From Clostridium sp. UBA4108 (lineage in GTDB: Bacteria; Bacillota; Clostridia; Clostridiales; Clostridiaceae), in NCBI GenBank assembly GCA_002381695.1, contig DFXM01000026.1, positions 55,108-89,609 of the forward strand: DNA of 34,502 bases, in the 5' to 3' direction. The notes beneath the pieces are model-generated. The model ran no database searches. It was not told the origin of the DNA and saw only the letters and a list, made by a program, of their open reading frames with translations. Positions 1 to 6,999 of the stretch are shown here, piece after piece. The translations under genes and the position numbers were made by a program. Positions within the stretch are counted from its first letter, which is position 1, and each line of letters opens with the position of its first letter.

Positions 1-1034
1 AGGAAGAGAAAAAATGCAAGGATCATATGAAACATGATGATGACTGCGAAATGGAAATGAAGGAAGAGAAAAAATGTAAGGACCATATGAGGCATGATGA
101 TGACCACGAGATGGAAATGAAGGAAAAGAAAAAATGTAAGAATCATATGAAACATGATGGTGACCACGAGATGGAAATGAAGGAAGAGAAAAAATGTAAG
201 GATCATATGAAACATGATGATGACCATAAGATGGAAATGAAGGAAGAGAAAAAGTGTAAGGATCATATGAAACATGATGATGACCACGAGATGGAAATGA
301 AGGAAGAGAAAAAATGCAAGGATCATATGAATCATGAAGAAATGGAAAAAACTATAAAAGAAGTAATGGAGGAAATTATAGGGAAAAAAGTAGAGAAAAT
401 CATGGAAGAGAAAGGGCATCATAAAGAGAAGGCTGAAGAAAAGGATAAAGAGAAATGCTCATGTGGGAACAAAAAAGATCATGAACATTTTGATGATTAT
501 GAAAAACAAATAGAGAAGATTAAGGAAGATAAATATGGTTGCAAAGATAAATATAAAGAAGATGAGAAAAAATATAAGGATATGACTAAGGAATTAGTTG
601 ATGATTTAGAATATCCATTAGGAAACATGGGAGAATTTTTTAAAGGTATAATAAAAGGTCTAGAAAAAATCGGAGCAAATAAAAATATGAGTAACTGTTT
701 ATGGTACAAAGCTCATATAAATAAGATAGAAGACATGTATTGTATGTATGATTATAATAAATATGCAGTAGTATATTATCCTATGGTTTGTTATTATCCA
801 TACATTTCAAGACATAAGCATTTTATGATTGGATATAAATGGGATAATACAGGGAGACTTAAGCATATAATTTATGCAATACCAGGAACTAAGAGTATAG
901 AAGATCAACCCTATGGTGGAAAAACAGGCTTTGTTACTTTTATGCCTAGTGAAAAAAATGAGGATGAAGGCCATTGGTTAATGTATTATGATATTAAAGC
1001 TAACACTGTAGTGGTGCCAATGAAAAGGAACTAG
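1..1034 (+). CDS. Cys/His/Met/Asp-rich repeat protein with conserved C-terminal domain (5' end outside window)
   Basis: The frame is open from the first base, so the ATG at 27 lies inside a repeat and is probably not the true start; the gene continues to the left of the window. The N-terminal part has five full 20-residue repeats plus a sixth partial one (unit like KCKDHMKHDDDHEMEMKEEK). They are very rich in Lys/Glu and in possible metal ligands (Cys, His, Met, Asp). A charged, coiled-coil-like linker with a CSCG motif follows, then a Tyr/Trp-rich C-terminal domain of about 110 residues with the string YAIPGTKSIEDQPYGGKTGF. I recall similar C-terminal domains in clostridial proteins of unknown function, some thought to be spore-associated, but cannot name the family with confidence. 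There is no signal peptide in the visible part. Metal binding is inferred from composition only. A strong terminator follows. Confidence 0.8.
   Translation, partial: EEKKCKDHMKHDDDCEMEMKEEKKCKDHMRHDDDHEMEMKEKKKCKNHMKHDGDHEMEMKEEKKCKDHMKHDDDHKMEMKEEKKCKDHMKHDDDHEMEMKEEKKCKDHMNHEEMEKTIKEVMEEIIGKKVEKIMEEKGHHKEKAEEKDKEKCSCGNKKDHEHFDDYEKQIEKIKEDKYGCKDKYKEDEKKYKDMTKELVDDLEYPLGNMGEFFKGIIKGLEKIGANKNMSNCLWYKAHINKIEDMYCMYDYNKYAVVYYPMVCYYPYISRHKHFMIGYKWDNTGRLKHIIYAIPGTKSIEDQPYGGKTGFVTFMPSEKNEDEGHWLMYYDIKANTVVVPMKRN
3..302 (+). repeat. Five in-frame 60-bp tandem repeats inside a coding region
   Basis: Units begin at about 3, 63, 123, 183 and 243, and a partial sixth begins at 303. The period is exactly 60 bp (20 codons), so gain or loss of a unit keeps the frame. 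Units differ by only a few substitutions (for example H to C and D to G changes), suggesting recent expansion. The array reaches the window edge, so the true copy number is unknown. Confidence 0.9.
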
Positions 1035-1061
1035 TAACAAAGAAATTTTAAATTTAATTTG

Positions 1062-1126
1062 GGCTATTACATAAACACTTTTTAAATAAAGAGTTAAAAG
1101 TGTTTATATAATAGCCTGTTTTTTTA
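1062..1126 (+). terminator. Intrinsic terminator of the repeat-protein gene
   Basis: A long hairpin pairs GGCTATTACATAAACACTTTT (1062-1082) with its near-perfect complement at 1095-1115 (one mismatch in 21 pairs), followed by a run of T at 1119-1125. It lies about 25 bp after the stop codon. Confidence 0.9.
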
Positions 1127-1250
1127 TATTTGATTTAATTGTAGTTATAATTGTTTTAGGAGATTTTAATATATTTTTAAGCATATATTTCATGTTCTAC
1201 AAATTCAAAGGTTTTCATATTATAGTACTATAAGAAGGAGGTATAGGAAC

Positions 1251-1829
1251 ATGGGAGCCTTAGATGAAAATAAAAGAAAACTACTTTTAGCAGGTGTATT
1301 GTCAATACTTATGATAACTATAATGGTATTTGGAGGATATTTTGAAGAAAAGCTAAAAGTTGCTACATTAACTCAAAATAATATGATAGAATTTAAAGAG
1401 TATACTATATCAAATGGAAATATAAAATACAATCTACCAAGCGACTGGTTAATTAATATTAGAAATAATGGTATAGGAAAAAGTGTTTATATTAGTGAAT
1501 TTATTTCTAATGATGCAGGTATTAATGGATCAGTAAAGGTAATGAATGATGATATTAACCTAGCATTAGAAGAAACTTTTAAGGAATTAAAAGGATTAGG
1601 TGTAAAGGAGTATATTGTAGAAGATGTTAATATAAATAGCATCAATAGTAAATTAATACAGTATGATTTAAGGATTCAATCCAAAAATATAAATAGAAAT
1701 TATGAATATCATATACCGTATAAAAATTGTGTAGTGAAGGTAAGTTTTTCTGTAAAAGATAAAAATCTAAAGGAAAATACTAAAGTAGTATTTGAAAACA
1801 TCGTAAAAACTTTTTCTTTTAAAGAATAG
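1251..1829 (+). CDS. Membrane-anchored protein of unknown function
   Basis: A 192-residue protein with a strong ribosome binding site (AAGGAGG at 1235-1241) ten bases before ATG. Residues about 10-28 form one hydrophobic segment (LLLAGVLSILMITIMVFGG) after a short charged N-terminus, with no lipobox, which suggests an N-terminal anchor and an extracytoplasmic domain of about 160 residues. That domain has the look of a small alpha/beta fold (PSDWLINI, then a late FENIVKTFSF), reminiscent of PsbP-like or lipoprotein-type domains, but I cannot assign a family. It lies 63 bp upstream of a lipoprotein gene in the same direction, so both may act at the cell surface. A perfect 14-bp palindrome, TTATAGTACTATAA (1220-1233), sits directly before the ribosome binding site and might be an operator. 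Confidence 0.75.
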   Translation: MGALDENKRKLLLAGVLSILMITIMVFGGYFEEKLKVATLTQNNMIEFKEYTISNGNIKYNLPSDWLINIRNNGIGKSVYISEFISNDAGINGSVKVMNDDINLALEETFKELKGLGVKEYIVEDVNINSINSKLIQYDLRIQSKNINRNYEYHIPYKNCVVKVSFSVKDKNLKENTKVVFENIVKTFSFKE

Positions 1830-1892
1830 TAAAATTTGATTTACTTATAAACAAATATTATAATTTAAGAAAAACAGTAGTGGAGGACGAAA

Positions 1893-2699
1893 GTGAAAAA
1901 AGTGAGAAAACTTATAGGGATTATGTTGGTTGCAGTTAGTATATTTATTTTCACGGCATGTAGTATCTTTAATAATGAAGAATTTTCCTATATGGCGGAA
2001 GGAAGATCAATGAAAATAAGTATACAAAGTACTAGAGATAAGAGTTATAAATTTACGGTTACAGATAAAGATGCAGTAAAGGAGATATATAGAATATTAT
2101 CCAAGGCAAAAGTAGTAGAAGAAAAGACAGATATAAAGCCGGATTATATATTTGAAATTCATGTATCACCTACGGATGTAAGAACTTTTAACTATATTGC
2201 AGGATGGGATAAAAAGGAAGTAGCTAATTTTTATAGTGATACCCAAAATTTTATTGTATCTAAAAGACTTGATAACGATATAATAAAAAACTTTTCTAAT
2301 ATTAGAAAACCTATAGATTTTGATGAAGTTTATTATAATACTATAATAAATGCTATTCAAACCTACAATCAAGGAGATGTGAAATCAAAAAAAATAGGGA
2401 TTAATATAGGATCAGATATAGATGTAGCAAAATTTCAATTATCCCTAGATATAGAAGATTTTAAGGATAGCTTAAAAAATATACCTAATGTGGAATTAAT
2501 AGAGGATAACTCTAAAAAAGAAGATTATGATATAGTAGTTAATGTAAAAACTCAAGGATATACAAGTACTAGATATAAGTCTATAATAACCTTCGAAACT
2601 AAAGGAAATGAAAAGCCAGTGCAATACTATTGCTTTAATAAATATGAGCAAGGTGTCTGGAATATAAGTATAACTAAGGAAAAACCAGAAGGATTTTAA
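1893..2699 (+). CDS. Lipoprotein of unknown function (possible YhfM-like domain)
   Basis: A 268-residue protein starting at GTG, with TGGAGGA at 1881-1887 as ribosome binding site. The N-terminus is a lipoprotein signal: basic MKKVRK, a hydrophobic stretch, then lipobox FTAC with Cys at about residue 23, so the mature protein should be lipid-anchored outside the membrane. Residues about 40-125 contain TVTDKDAVKEIYRILSKAK and PDYIFEIHV, which resembles the YhfM-like domain of Firmicute lipoproteins; this is from memory and tentative. The second half (about 145-268) is a separate hydrophilic region without motifs I recognise. It follows the membrane protein at 1251-1829 and may be co-transcribed with it; a terminator lies 5 bp downstream. 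Confidence 0.78.
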   Translation: MKKVRKLIGIMLVAVSIFIFTACSIFNNEEFSYMAEGRSMKISIQSTRDKSYKFTVTDKDAVKEIYRILSKAKVVEEKTDIKPDYIFEIHVSPTDVRTFNYIAGWDKKEVANFYSDTQNFIVSKRLDNDIIKNFSNIRKPIDFDEVYYNTIINAIQTYNQGDVKSKKIGINIGSDIDVAKFQLSLDIEDFKDSLKNIPNVELIEDNSKKEDYDIVVNVKTQGYTSTRYKSIITFETKGNEKPVQYYCFNKYEQGVWNISITKEKPEGF

Positions 2700-2703
2700 T
2701 AAA

Positions 2704-2759
2704 GGCTCTGTTTTAATATGTAGTTCAAAGACTAATGCTATATTAAAACAGAGCTTTTT
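2704..2759. terminator. Bidirectional terminator hairpin between convergent genes, made of a repeat-like element
   Basis: GCTCTGTTTTAATAT (2705-2719) pairs perfectly over 15 bp with ATATTAAAACAGAGC (2740-2754) and is followed by TTTTT (2755-2759). It separates the lipoprotein gene from convergent thiT. The sequence matches two other loci in this window (8725-8763 and 22894-22934), so it may be a domesticated insertion-sequence end or miniature element. Confidence 0.85.
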
Positions 2760-2787
2760 AAAATGGGACAAAATATTTAAAAATAAT

Positions 2788-3417
2788 TTAAGCTTGTACT
2801 GAAATTCTCCTAATAATAGTTTTCACATCTATTACAGAGATTATAGCTATACATATTAAGGCATCAACTAAAACATAGGAACCATTGTATAGGAAGGAAT
2901 AAACTACAGGAGTCAAATTATAATCTGCTGCATAACTTCCCCAAAACACTACTCCGGCTATGAAGTGACATAGGAATTTACCACCAAAAGCAACAGAAGT
3001 AGCTAAGAACTTATTATCCTTAAATAATCCTGCTAGTCCTATAGCCATAAAGGGTAAGGTATAATCAAATAACACTTGAATAGGATGAAGTATGTATGCT
3101 GGTCCTATGATAAAGTTTAATATTCCATATACAAAACCAGTAAATATACCTATATAGGGTCCATATAAAAGTGATATAAGAATTATAGGTAGCATACTAC
3201 CAAGGGTAGCACTCCCTCCAAAGGGTAATTGAAATAGTTTTAAAAATTGTAGCACTACACTCATGGCAACAGCTAATGATATATGAGTTACAAGTCTTGA
3301 ACTAAATTTAACCTTTTTTATTTTAATAAAGGCCAAAAATAGAAGAAAAATACCTATTAAGGTTAAGATGGTAGTCCAACTGGTTGAAATTTTCTTTAGA
3401 TTTTCTAAAATACTCAT
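2788..3417 (-). CDS. thiT: Energy-coupling factor thiamine transporter S-component ThiT
   Basis: A 209-residue integral membrane protein with about six hydrophobic segments, the substrate-binding subunit of an ECF-type vitamin importer that docks to a shared EcfA/A'/T module encoded elsewhere. Family hallmarks are GGSATLGSMLPI, the GPYIGIFTGFVYG stretch, HPIQVLFDYTLPF, and HFIAGVVFWGSYA with its aromatic residues. Compared with the usual ThiT length (about 180-190 residues) it has a slightly longer N-terminus. The ribosome binding site AAAGGAGG lies just before the ATG. Regulation is visible: a TPP aptamer and a terminator hairpin sit between the promoter region and the start codon, so expression should fall when thiamine pyrophosphate is abundant. 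Confidence 0.93.
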   Translation of the reverse strand: MSILENLKKISTSWTTILTLIGIFLLFLAFIKIKKVKFSSRLVTHISLAVAMSVVLQFLKLFQLPFGGSATLGSMLPIILISLLYGPYIGIFTGFVYGILNFIIGPAYILHPIQVLFDYTLPFMAIGLAGLFKDNKFLATSVAFGGKFLCHFIAGVVFWGSYAADYNLTPVVYSFLYNGSYVLVDALICIAIISVIDVKTIIRRISVQA

Positions 3418-3505
3418 AAAATCCTCCTTTTAGTGCTTAAAGGGGTAGTAGATTTTCCAATAAAACTATTAGAGATTTCATTAATAATTTTAAATAGATA
3501 GAATT

Positions 3506-3533
3506 AAAAAAACGTATTCCAATAGGAATACGT
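3506..3533 (-). terminator. Riboswitch-controlled intrinsic terminator before thiT
   Basis: On the minus strand AACGTATTCC and GGAATACGTT form a 10-bp stem with a 4-nt loop, followed by a T run (complement of 3506-3510). It lies between the TPP aptamer and the thiT ribosome binding site, as expected of the expression platform that turns the gene off when ligand is bound. Confidence 0.88.
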
Positions 3534-3561
3534 TAATTAACAAATGTAGTTAAGTTTATTA

Positions 3562-3646
3562 AACGCTTCCCTACGCTAGCATTACCTAGTTCAGGTTTAA
3601 GGGTTAATGAAAACTCATTTCTCAGCCACAGGCACCCCCAGCACAA
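3562..3646 (-). promoter_or_regulatory. TPP (THI-box) riboswitch aptamer
   Basis: Read on the minus strand the region carries the THI-box core in order: GGGGTGCC (complement of 3631-3638), GGCTGAGA (3619-3626), ACCCTT, ACCTGAAC, then GTAATGCTAGCGTAGGGAAG (3567-3586). These are the conserved pyrimidine- and pyrophosphate-binding elements of the TPP aptamer. Its position upstream of thiT and a terminator fits transcriptional attenuation of thiamine uptake. Confidence 0.95.
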
Positions 3647-3705
3647 TTTTTATTATTAATTTGCTCACTAAGAGCATAGCATAAAAAAAGTTAAACATCA
3701 ATATA

Positions 3706-3885
3706 CTAGAAAAAATCTATAGTTTTTCTATTTTGTACATTAGTAGGAATAGAAGAATTTATATTTACCACATCTCCAACTTTAGAATTAGTGGGGATTT
3801 TATCTAGTGTTATGCAATAGGTACTACCATCAATAAATTCTACAAAAGCTTCTAGATTATTTTTATCAATTAGTCTCCCAATCAT
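3706..3885 (-). CDS. Small DUF3006-like protein
   Basis: A 59-residue protein below common ORF size limits. It begins MIGRLIDKNNLEAFVEFIDG and continues with LDKIPTNSKVGDVVNI. Good coding signs are an AAGGAG ribosome binding site (complement of 3892-3897) six bases before the ATG and no internal stops. The pattern of a short barrel-like start (RLID...AFVEF), a central 'I/LP...AK/SKVGDVV/I' motif and a length near 60-70 residues resembles DUF3006 proteins, whose function is unknown. It lies downstream of cspA on the same strand, with hairpin array 1 between them, and upstream of the thiT riboswitch. A perfect 11-bp stem hairpin (3899-3923) sits directly before its ribosome binding site. The gene call is fairly sure, the family less so. 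Confidence 0.7.
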   Translation of the reverse strand: MIGRLIDKNNLEAFVEFIDGSTYCITLDKIPTNSKVGDVVNINSSIPTNVQNRKTIDFF

Positions 3886-3898
3886 TATTATACTCCTT

Positions 3899-3923
3899 AA
3901 ATAAATTGCAAAGCAATTTATTT
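3899..3923. repeat. Perfect inverted repeat directly upstream of the DUF3006-like gene
   Basis: AAATAAATTGC and GCAATTTATTT flank AAA, giving an 11-bp stem with a 3-nt loop. It lies between array 1 and the ribosome binding site of the small gene, and resembles an AT-rich, longer-stemmed version of the array modules (3-nt loop, GC base pairs next to it). It could cap the array or influence translation of the small gene. Confidence 0.75.
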
Positions 3924-3924
3924 A

Positions 3925-4179
3925 GATAATGGCAACTGTAGGTTGCAGAGAAGTACGCCAGAGGCGTAGAGAAGTGACTTCGTCAGAGAAGTGCAACCGA
4001 GGGTTGCAGATAAGTGCTCAAAATGCGAAGAGAATTAACTTCACTGCAGCTTGCTGCACTTCTCTAGCGAACAAAATGAGTACTTCACTGCAACGTCAGT
4101 TGCACTTCTCTGCAGCTTGCTGCACTTCTCTAACGAACAAAGTGAGTGTTTATCTGCAACCTTTGCTTGCCCTTCTCTA
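3925..4179. repeat. Mini-hairpin array 1, abutting the cspA stop codon
   Basis: About eleven short palindromes separated by AGAGAAG/CTTCTCT linkers. Examples are GCAACT-GTA-GGTTGC (3932), TACGCC-AGA-GGCGTA (about 3954), GCAACC-GAG-GGTTGC (3993-4007) and GCAGCTTGCTGC. The linker reads AGAGAAG up to about 4035, then flips to CTTCTCT after a GAGAATTAACTTC junction. The last linker ends at 4179, directly next to the cspA stop (4180-4182). Local GC content is visibly higher than in flanking DNA. The open frames crossing it are Ser/Leu/Arg-rich by-products of the repeat. Confidence 0.92.
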
Positions 4180-4380
4180 TTAAATTTTTACTACATTTGC
4201 AGCTTGGGGACCTCTGTCTCCAGTAACTACATCAAACTGAACTTTTTGACCTTCTTCTAATGCTTTATATCCCTCTCCGCCAATAGCAGAAAAATGTACA
4301 AATACATCCTCCTCACCCTCAACGGCTAAGAAGCCAAAGCCTTTTTCTGAATTAAACCATTTAACTGTTCCTGTTTTCAT
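4180..4380 (-). CDS. cspA: Cold-shock protein (CspA family)
   Basis: A 66-residue single cold-shock domain protein. The start is the ATG at 4380 (MKTGTVKWFNSEKGFGFL), preceded by CGGAGA; the longer open frame upstream is leader sequence. RNP1 (KGFGFL) and RNP2 (VFVHF) motifs for single-stranded nucleic acid binding are present, and the end (VTGDRGPQAANVVKI) is typical. The family acts as RNA chaperones and antiterminators, particularly in cold. The gene has a leader of at least 150 nt (see next entry), common for csp genes under post-transcriptional control. Its stop codon touches hairpin array 1, so its transcript probably carries the array as a 3' UTR. Confidence 0.95.
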   Translation of the reverse strand: MKTGTVKWFNSEKGFGFLAVEGEEDVFVHFSAIGGEGYKALEEGQKVQFDVVTGDRGPQAANVVKI

Positions 4381-4545
4381 ATAAATCTCCGTTATAAAAA
4401 TTATAAAATATATAATTTTTTCCCTTTTCATGGTGCTCAGTTTTGCTATGCTACTCCTGTTAGGTCGATAACACTCCAAGGGCTTAAAATCCCGTGTAAC
4501 CACGGTATTGCCATTAAAACATGACTTAAATACGGAACTCCCTTC
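4381..4545 (-). promoter_or_regulatory. Long, probably structured cspA leader
   Basis: On the minus strand, the 165 bases before cspA have higher GC content than surrounding intergenic DNA and several short complementary pairs, for example CCGTG-GTTA-CACGG (around 4495-4508) and GGG/CCC pairs around 4480. Csp mRNAs in other bacteria often have long thermo-responsive leaders; this is the basis for the call. I do not recognise an Rfam family. The remaining bases up to nrdD (4546-4812) are AT-rich. In that stretch I see only two copies of ACTATAG (4583-4589 and 4682-4688), which are weak candidates for regulator half-sites. Confidence 0.4.
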
Positions 4546-4812
4546 TAAAAATATTTGACCTTAATCATTATGTTAAATAATAACTATAGTATTATCAGAG
4601 AAAATTATTTTATGCATTTCTTTAATTAAACTATATAGAATTTTAATTATTAATTGTCAACTTAAAATTTTGTTGTAAAACACTATAGGCTTAGAAGTCG
4701 ATAGTATTTATTCAAAAAAGGATGAAATTTCATAGTTACTCATATATTGATTAGAAAGATTTTGTGGGATATAATTTAAATTGTTTGTAAGGAAATAAAG
4801 GGGGTAGAATTA

Positions 4813-6927
4813 ATGATTTTTGTCGTTAAACGTGATGGAAGAAAGGTCGAATTCAATTCTGTTAAGATAACGAAAGCTATAAAAGGTTCAGCTGATGAAA
4901 TAAATTATAATTTAAAAGAGAGCGAGAAAATCGAGCTAACACAAAAAATTATAAAGAGAATAGAAAATCTTGAAGTTAATGAGCTTACAGTAGAGGAAAT
5001 ACAGAATATAGTACAGGGAACACTTTTAGAAAATGGACATAAACCTATAGGAATAGCCTATGCTAACTATAGAAAAGAGAGAACCAGATTAAGAGAAATA
5101 AAATCTGACTTGATGAAGGCTATAAATCAAATTGGAGTTGAAACGGATAGAGATAATGCAAATGTAGGTAATAATTTCAGCTCTAAATTATTAAGAATAG
5201 CATCTGAGTCAAACAAGTGGCATAACTTATATAATATGCCTAAGCACCTAGCTAGAGCTCATGAAAATGGAGATTTATATTATCATGATTTAGATAGTTA
5301 TAATTTAACTACAAACTGTCTTCATATACCTACTAGAGAAGTTTTGGAAAGAGGCTTTAATACTGGGTATGGAACGATAAAACCTCCTAAAAGAATAGAA
5401 TCAGCAGCAGAGCTTTCATGTATACTTCTTCAATCTACCCAAAATGATATGTTTGGTGGCCAATCCCATCCAGATTTCGATAACGACATGGGCATATTTG
5501 TAGATCCTACTAGACAAGAAATTAGAGATGAATTAGTTGAGTTAGGAATAGATAATGAGAAGATAGAACAGCTAGTAGAGAAAAAATTAAGAAGTAGAGT
5601 AGCACAAGCTATGCAAGGAGTAGTATTTAATTTAAATACTATGCATAGTAGAGCAGGATCACAGGTGCCATTTAGTTCTGTAAATATAGGACTACCAACA
5701 TCTAAGGATGCCGCAATGGTGTGCGAAATATTTTTAGAGCAATATGAAAAAGGATTAGGTAATGGTGAACAACCAATTTTCCCTAATATAATCTTTAGAG
5801 TAAAAGATGGTGTGAATAAGAATGAAGGGGAACCTTATTATTATTTATTTGAACTTGCATGTAGAGTAGCGAGCAAGAGAATGAACCCGACTTTTATGAA
5901 TATTGATGCAGACTTTAATAAAGTTTATTATGATCAAGGCATAGTTCCAGCAACTATGGGATGCAGAACATATTTAATGGGCAATGTAAATGGAGAACCT
6001 GGAACAAAGGGAAGAGGAAACATAGCTCCAACTACAATTAACCTTCCAAGAGTGGGGATACTTGCTAATGGTGATATAGATAAATTTTACCATTTATTAG
6101 ACAGTAGATTAGAGTTGGCTAGTGAATCTTTAATGCATAGATATGGACTATTAAAGAAACTAAGGGTCAAAGACCTACCATTTGTGGCTGGTCAAGGATT
6201 AATGAAAGGTTCAGAAGGATTGTTGCCAGATGATTCTATAGAACCTATACTAAAGCAAGGAACTTATGTAATAGGATTTATAGGGCTTGCTGAAACCATA
6301 ACAGCCCTTATAGGAAATCATCATGGTGAAACAGAAGAAGCAAAGAAATTAGGGATAGAAATAGTTGAATATATAAGAAGTTTTACAGATAGAATGATGG
6401 TTGAAACAAGTTTGAACTGGAGCTGTTATGCCACACCAGCAGAAGGGTTAAGTGGTAAATTTATACTGCAAGATAAAAAGGTTTTTGGAGAAATAAAAGG
6501 AATAACAGATAAAGATTATTATACAAATAGTTATCACATACCTGTTTCATTTCCGATATCTATAGTTGATAAGATAAATATAGAAGCTCCATATCATAAA
6601 CTATGTAATGCTGGTCACATAAGCTACATAGAAATAGATGATTACCCAACACCAGAGACCGTTATGGATATAATAAAATATGCTTATAATAATACTAATA
6701 TAAGTTATATAGGTATCAATTATCATATAAAATATTGCAGAAGCTGTGGAACTTATATACAAAGAGATAAGTTTAAATGCCCTAAATGTAATAGCACAGA
6801 TATTCAAGGAATATCAAGGGTTACAGGATATCTGAGTCTTGATGAAAGATTTGGACCAGGTAAGTATGCTGAGAGAGAAGATAGAATAACACATAAAGAA
6901 AATCATGAAAAAGTTTATAATATATAA
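4813..6927 (+). CDS. nrdD: Anaerobic ribonucleoside-triphosphate reductase (class III)
   Basis: A 704-residue glycyl-radical enzyme that reduces ribonucleoside triphosphates to deoxyribonucleotides without oxygen. Residues 1-90 are an ATP-cone (VVKRDGRKVEF...ITKAI), the allosteric activity domain. The catalytic barrel contains the family Cys residues (for example in NCLHIPTRE). A C-terminal zinc site has four Cys at 642, 645, 656 and 659 (CRSC...CPKC). The glycyl-radical loop RVTGYLS places the radical Gly at 672, followed by a 32-residue tail. GGGGG before the ATG serves as ribosome binding site. The activase nrdG usually follows directly, but here it lies 1.9 kb away behind an inverted cell-wall hydrolase gene. 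A bidirectional terminator follows the stop. Confidence 0.96.
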   Translation: MIFVVKRDGRKVEFNSVKITKAIKGSADEINYNLKESEKIELTQKIIKRIENLEVNELTVEEIQNIVQGTLLENGHKPIGIAYANYRKERTRLREIKSDLMKAINQIGVETDRDNANVGNNFSSKLLRIASESNKWHNLYNMPKHLARAHENGDLYYHDLDSYNLTTNCLHIPTREVLERGFNTGYGTIKPPKRIESAAELSCILLQSTQNDMFGGQSHPDFDNDMGIFVDPTRQEIRDELVELGIDNEKIEQLVEKKLRSRVAQAMQGVVFNLNTMHSRAGSQVPFSSVNIGLPTSKDAAMVCEIFLEQYEKGLGNGEQPIFPNIIFRVKDGVNKNEGEPYYYLFELACRVASKRMNPTFMNIDADFNKVYYDQGIVPATMGCRTYLMGNVNGEPGTKGRGNIAPTTINLPRVGILANGDIDKFYHLLDSRLELASESLMHRYGLLKKLRVKDLPFVAGQGLMKGSEGLLPDDSIEPILKQGTYVIGFIGLAETITALIGNHHGETEEAKKLGIEIVEYIRSFTDRMMVETSLNWSCYATPAEGLSGKFILQDKKVFGEIKGITDKDYYTNSYHIPVSFPISIVDKINIEAPYHKLCNAGHISYIEIDDYPTPETVMDIIKYAYNNTNISYIGINYHIKYCRSCGTYIQRDKFKCPKCNSTDIQGISRVTGYLSLDERFGPGKYAEREDRITHKENHEKVYNI

Positions 6928-6943
6928 ACATTCATATACAATC

Positions 6944-6984
6944 AAAAGAAGCCTGTCCACATTGGATATAGGCTTCTTTTAATT
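6944..6984. terminator. Bidirectional terminator between convergent nrdD and the NlpC/P60 gene
   Basis: AAAAGAAGCCT (6944-6954) pairs with AGGCTTCTTTT (6970-6980) over 11 bp, with a short extra GTCC/GGAT pairing in the loop. A/T runs on both sides let it act on both strands. Confidence 0.88.
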
Positions 6985-6999
6985 ATATCTTTCTTCACC

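Noticed and set aside
3929..4260. Two overlapping open frames of 84 and 69 codons on the plus strand
   Set aside because: They run through hairpin array 1 and the antisense of cspA. Their composition (repeated Ser-Leu, Cys-Thr-Ser) comes from the repeat, and there are no ribosome binding sites.
4381..4503. N-terminal extension of the cold-shock protein to 107 residues
   Set aside because: The extra 41 residues are leader sequence without a ribosome binding site. The ATG at 4380 begins the standard CspA N-terminus.
4583..4688. NrdR boxes upstream of nrdD
   Set aside because: Only two ACTATAG cores 99 bp apart are present. NrdR boxes are 16-bp palindromes in closely spaced pairs, and these do not fit well enough to annotate.
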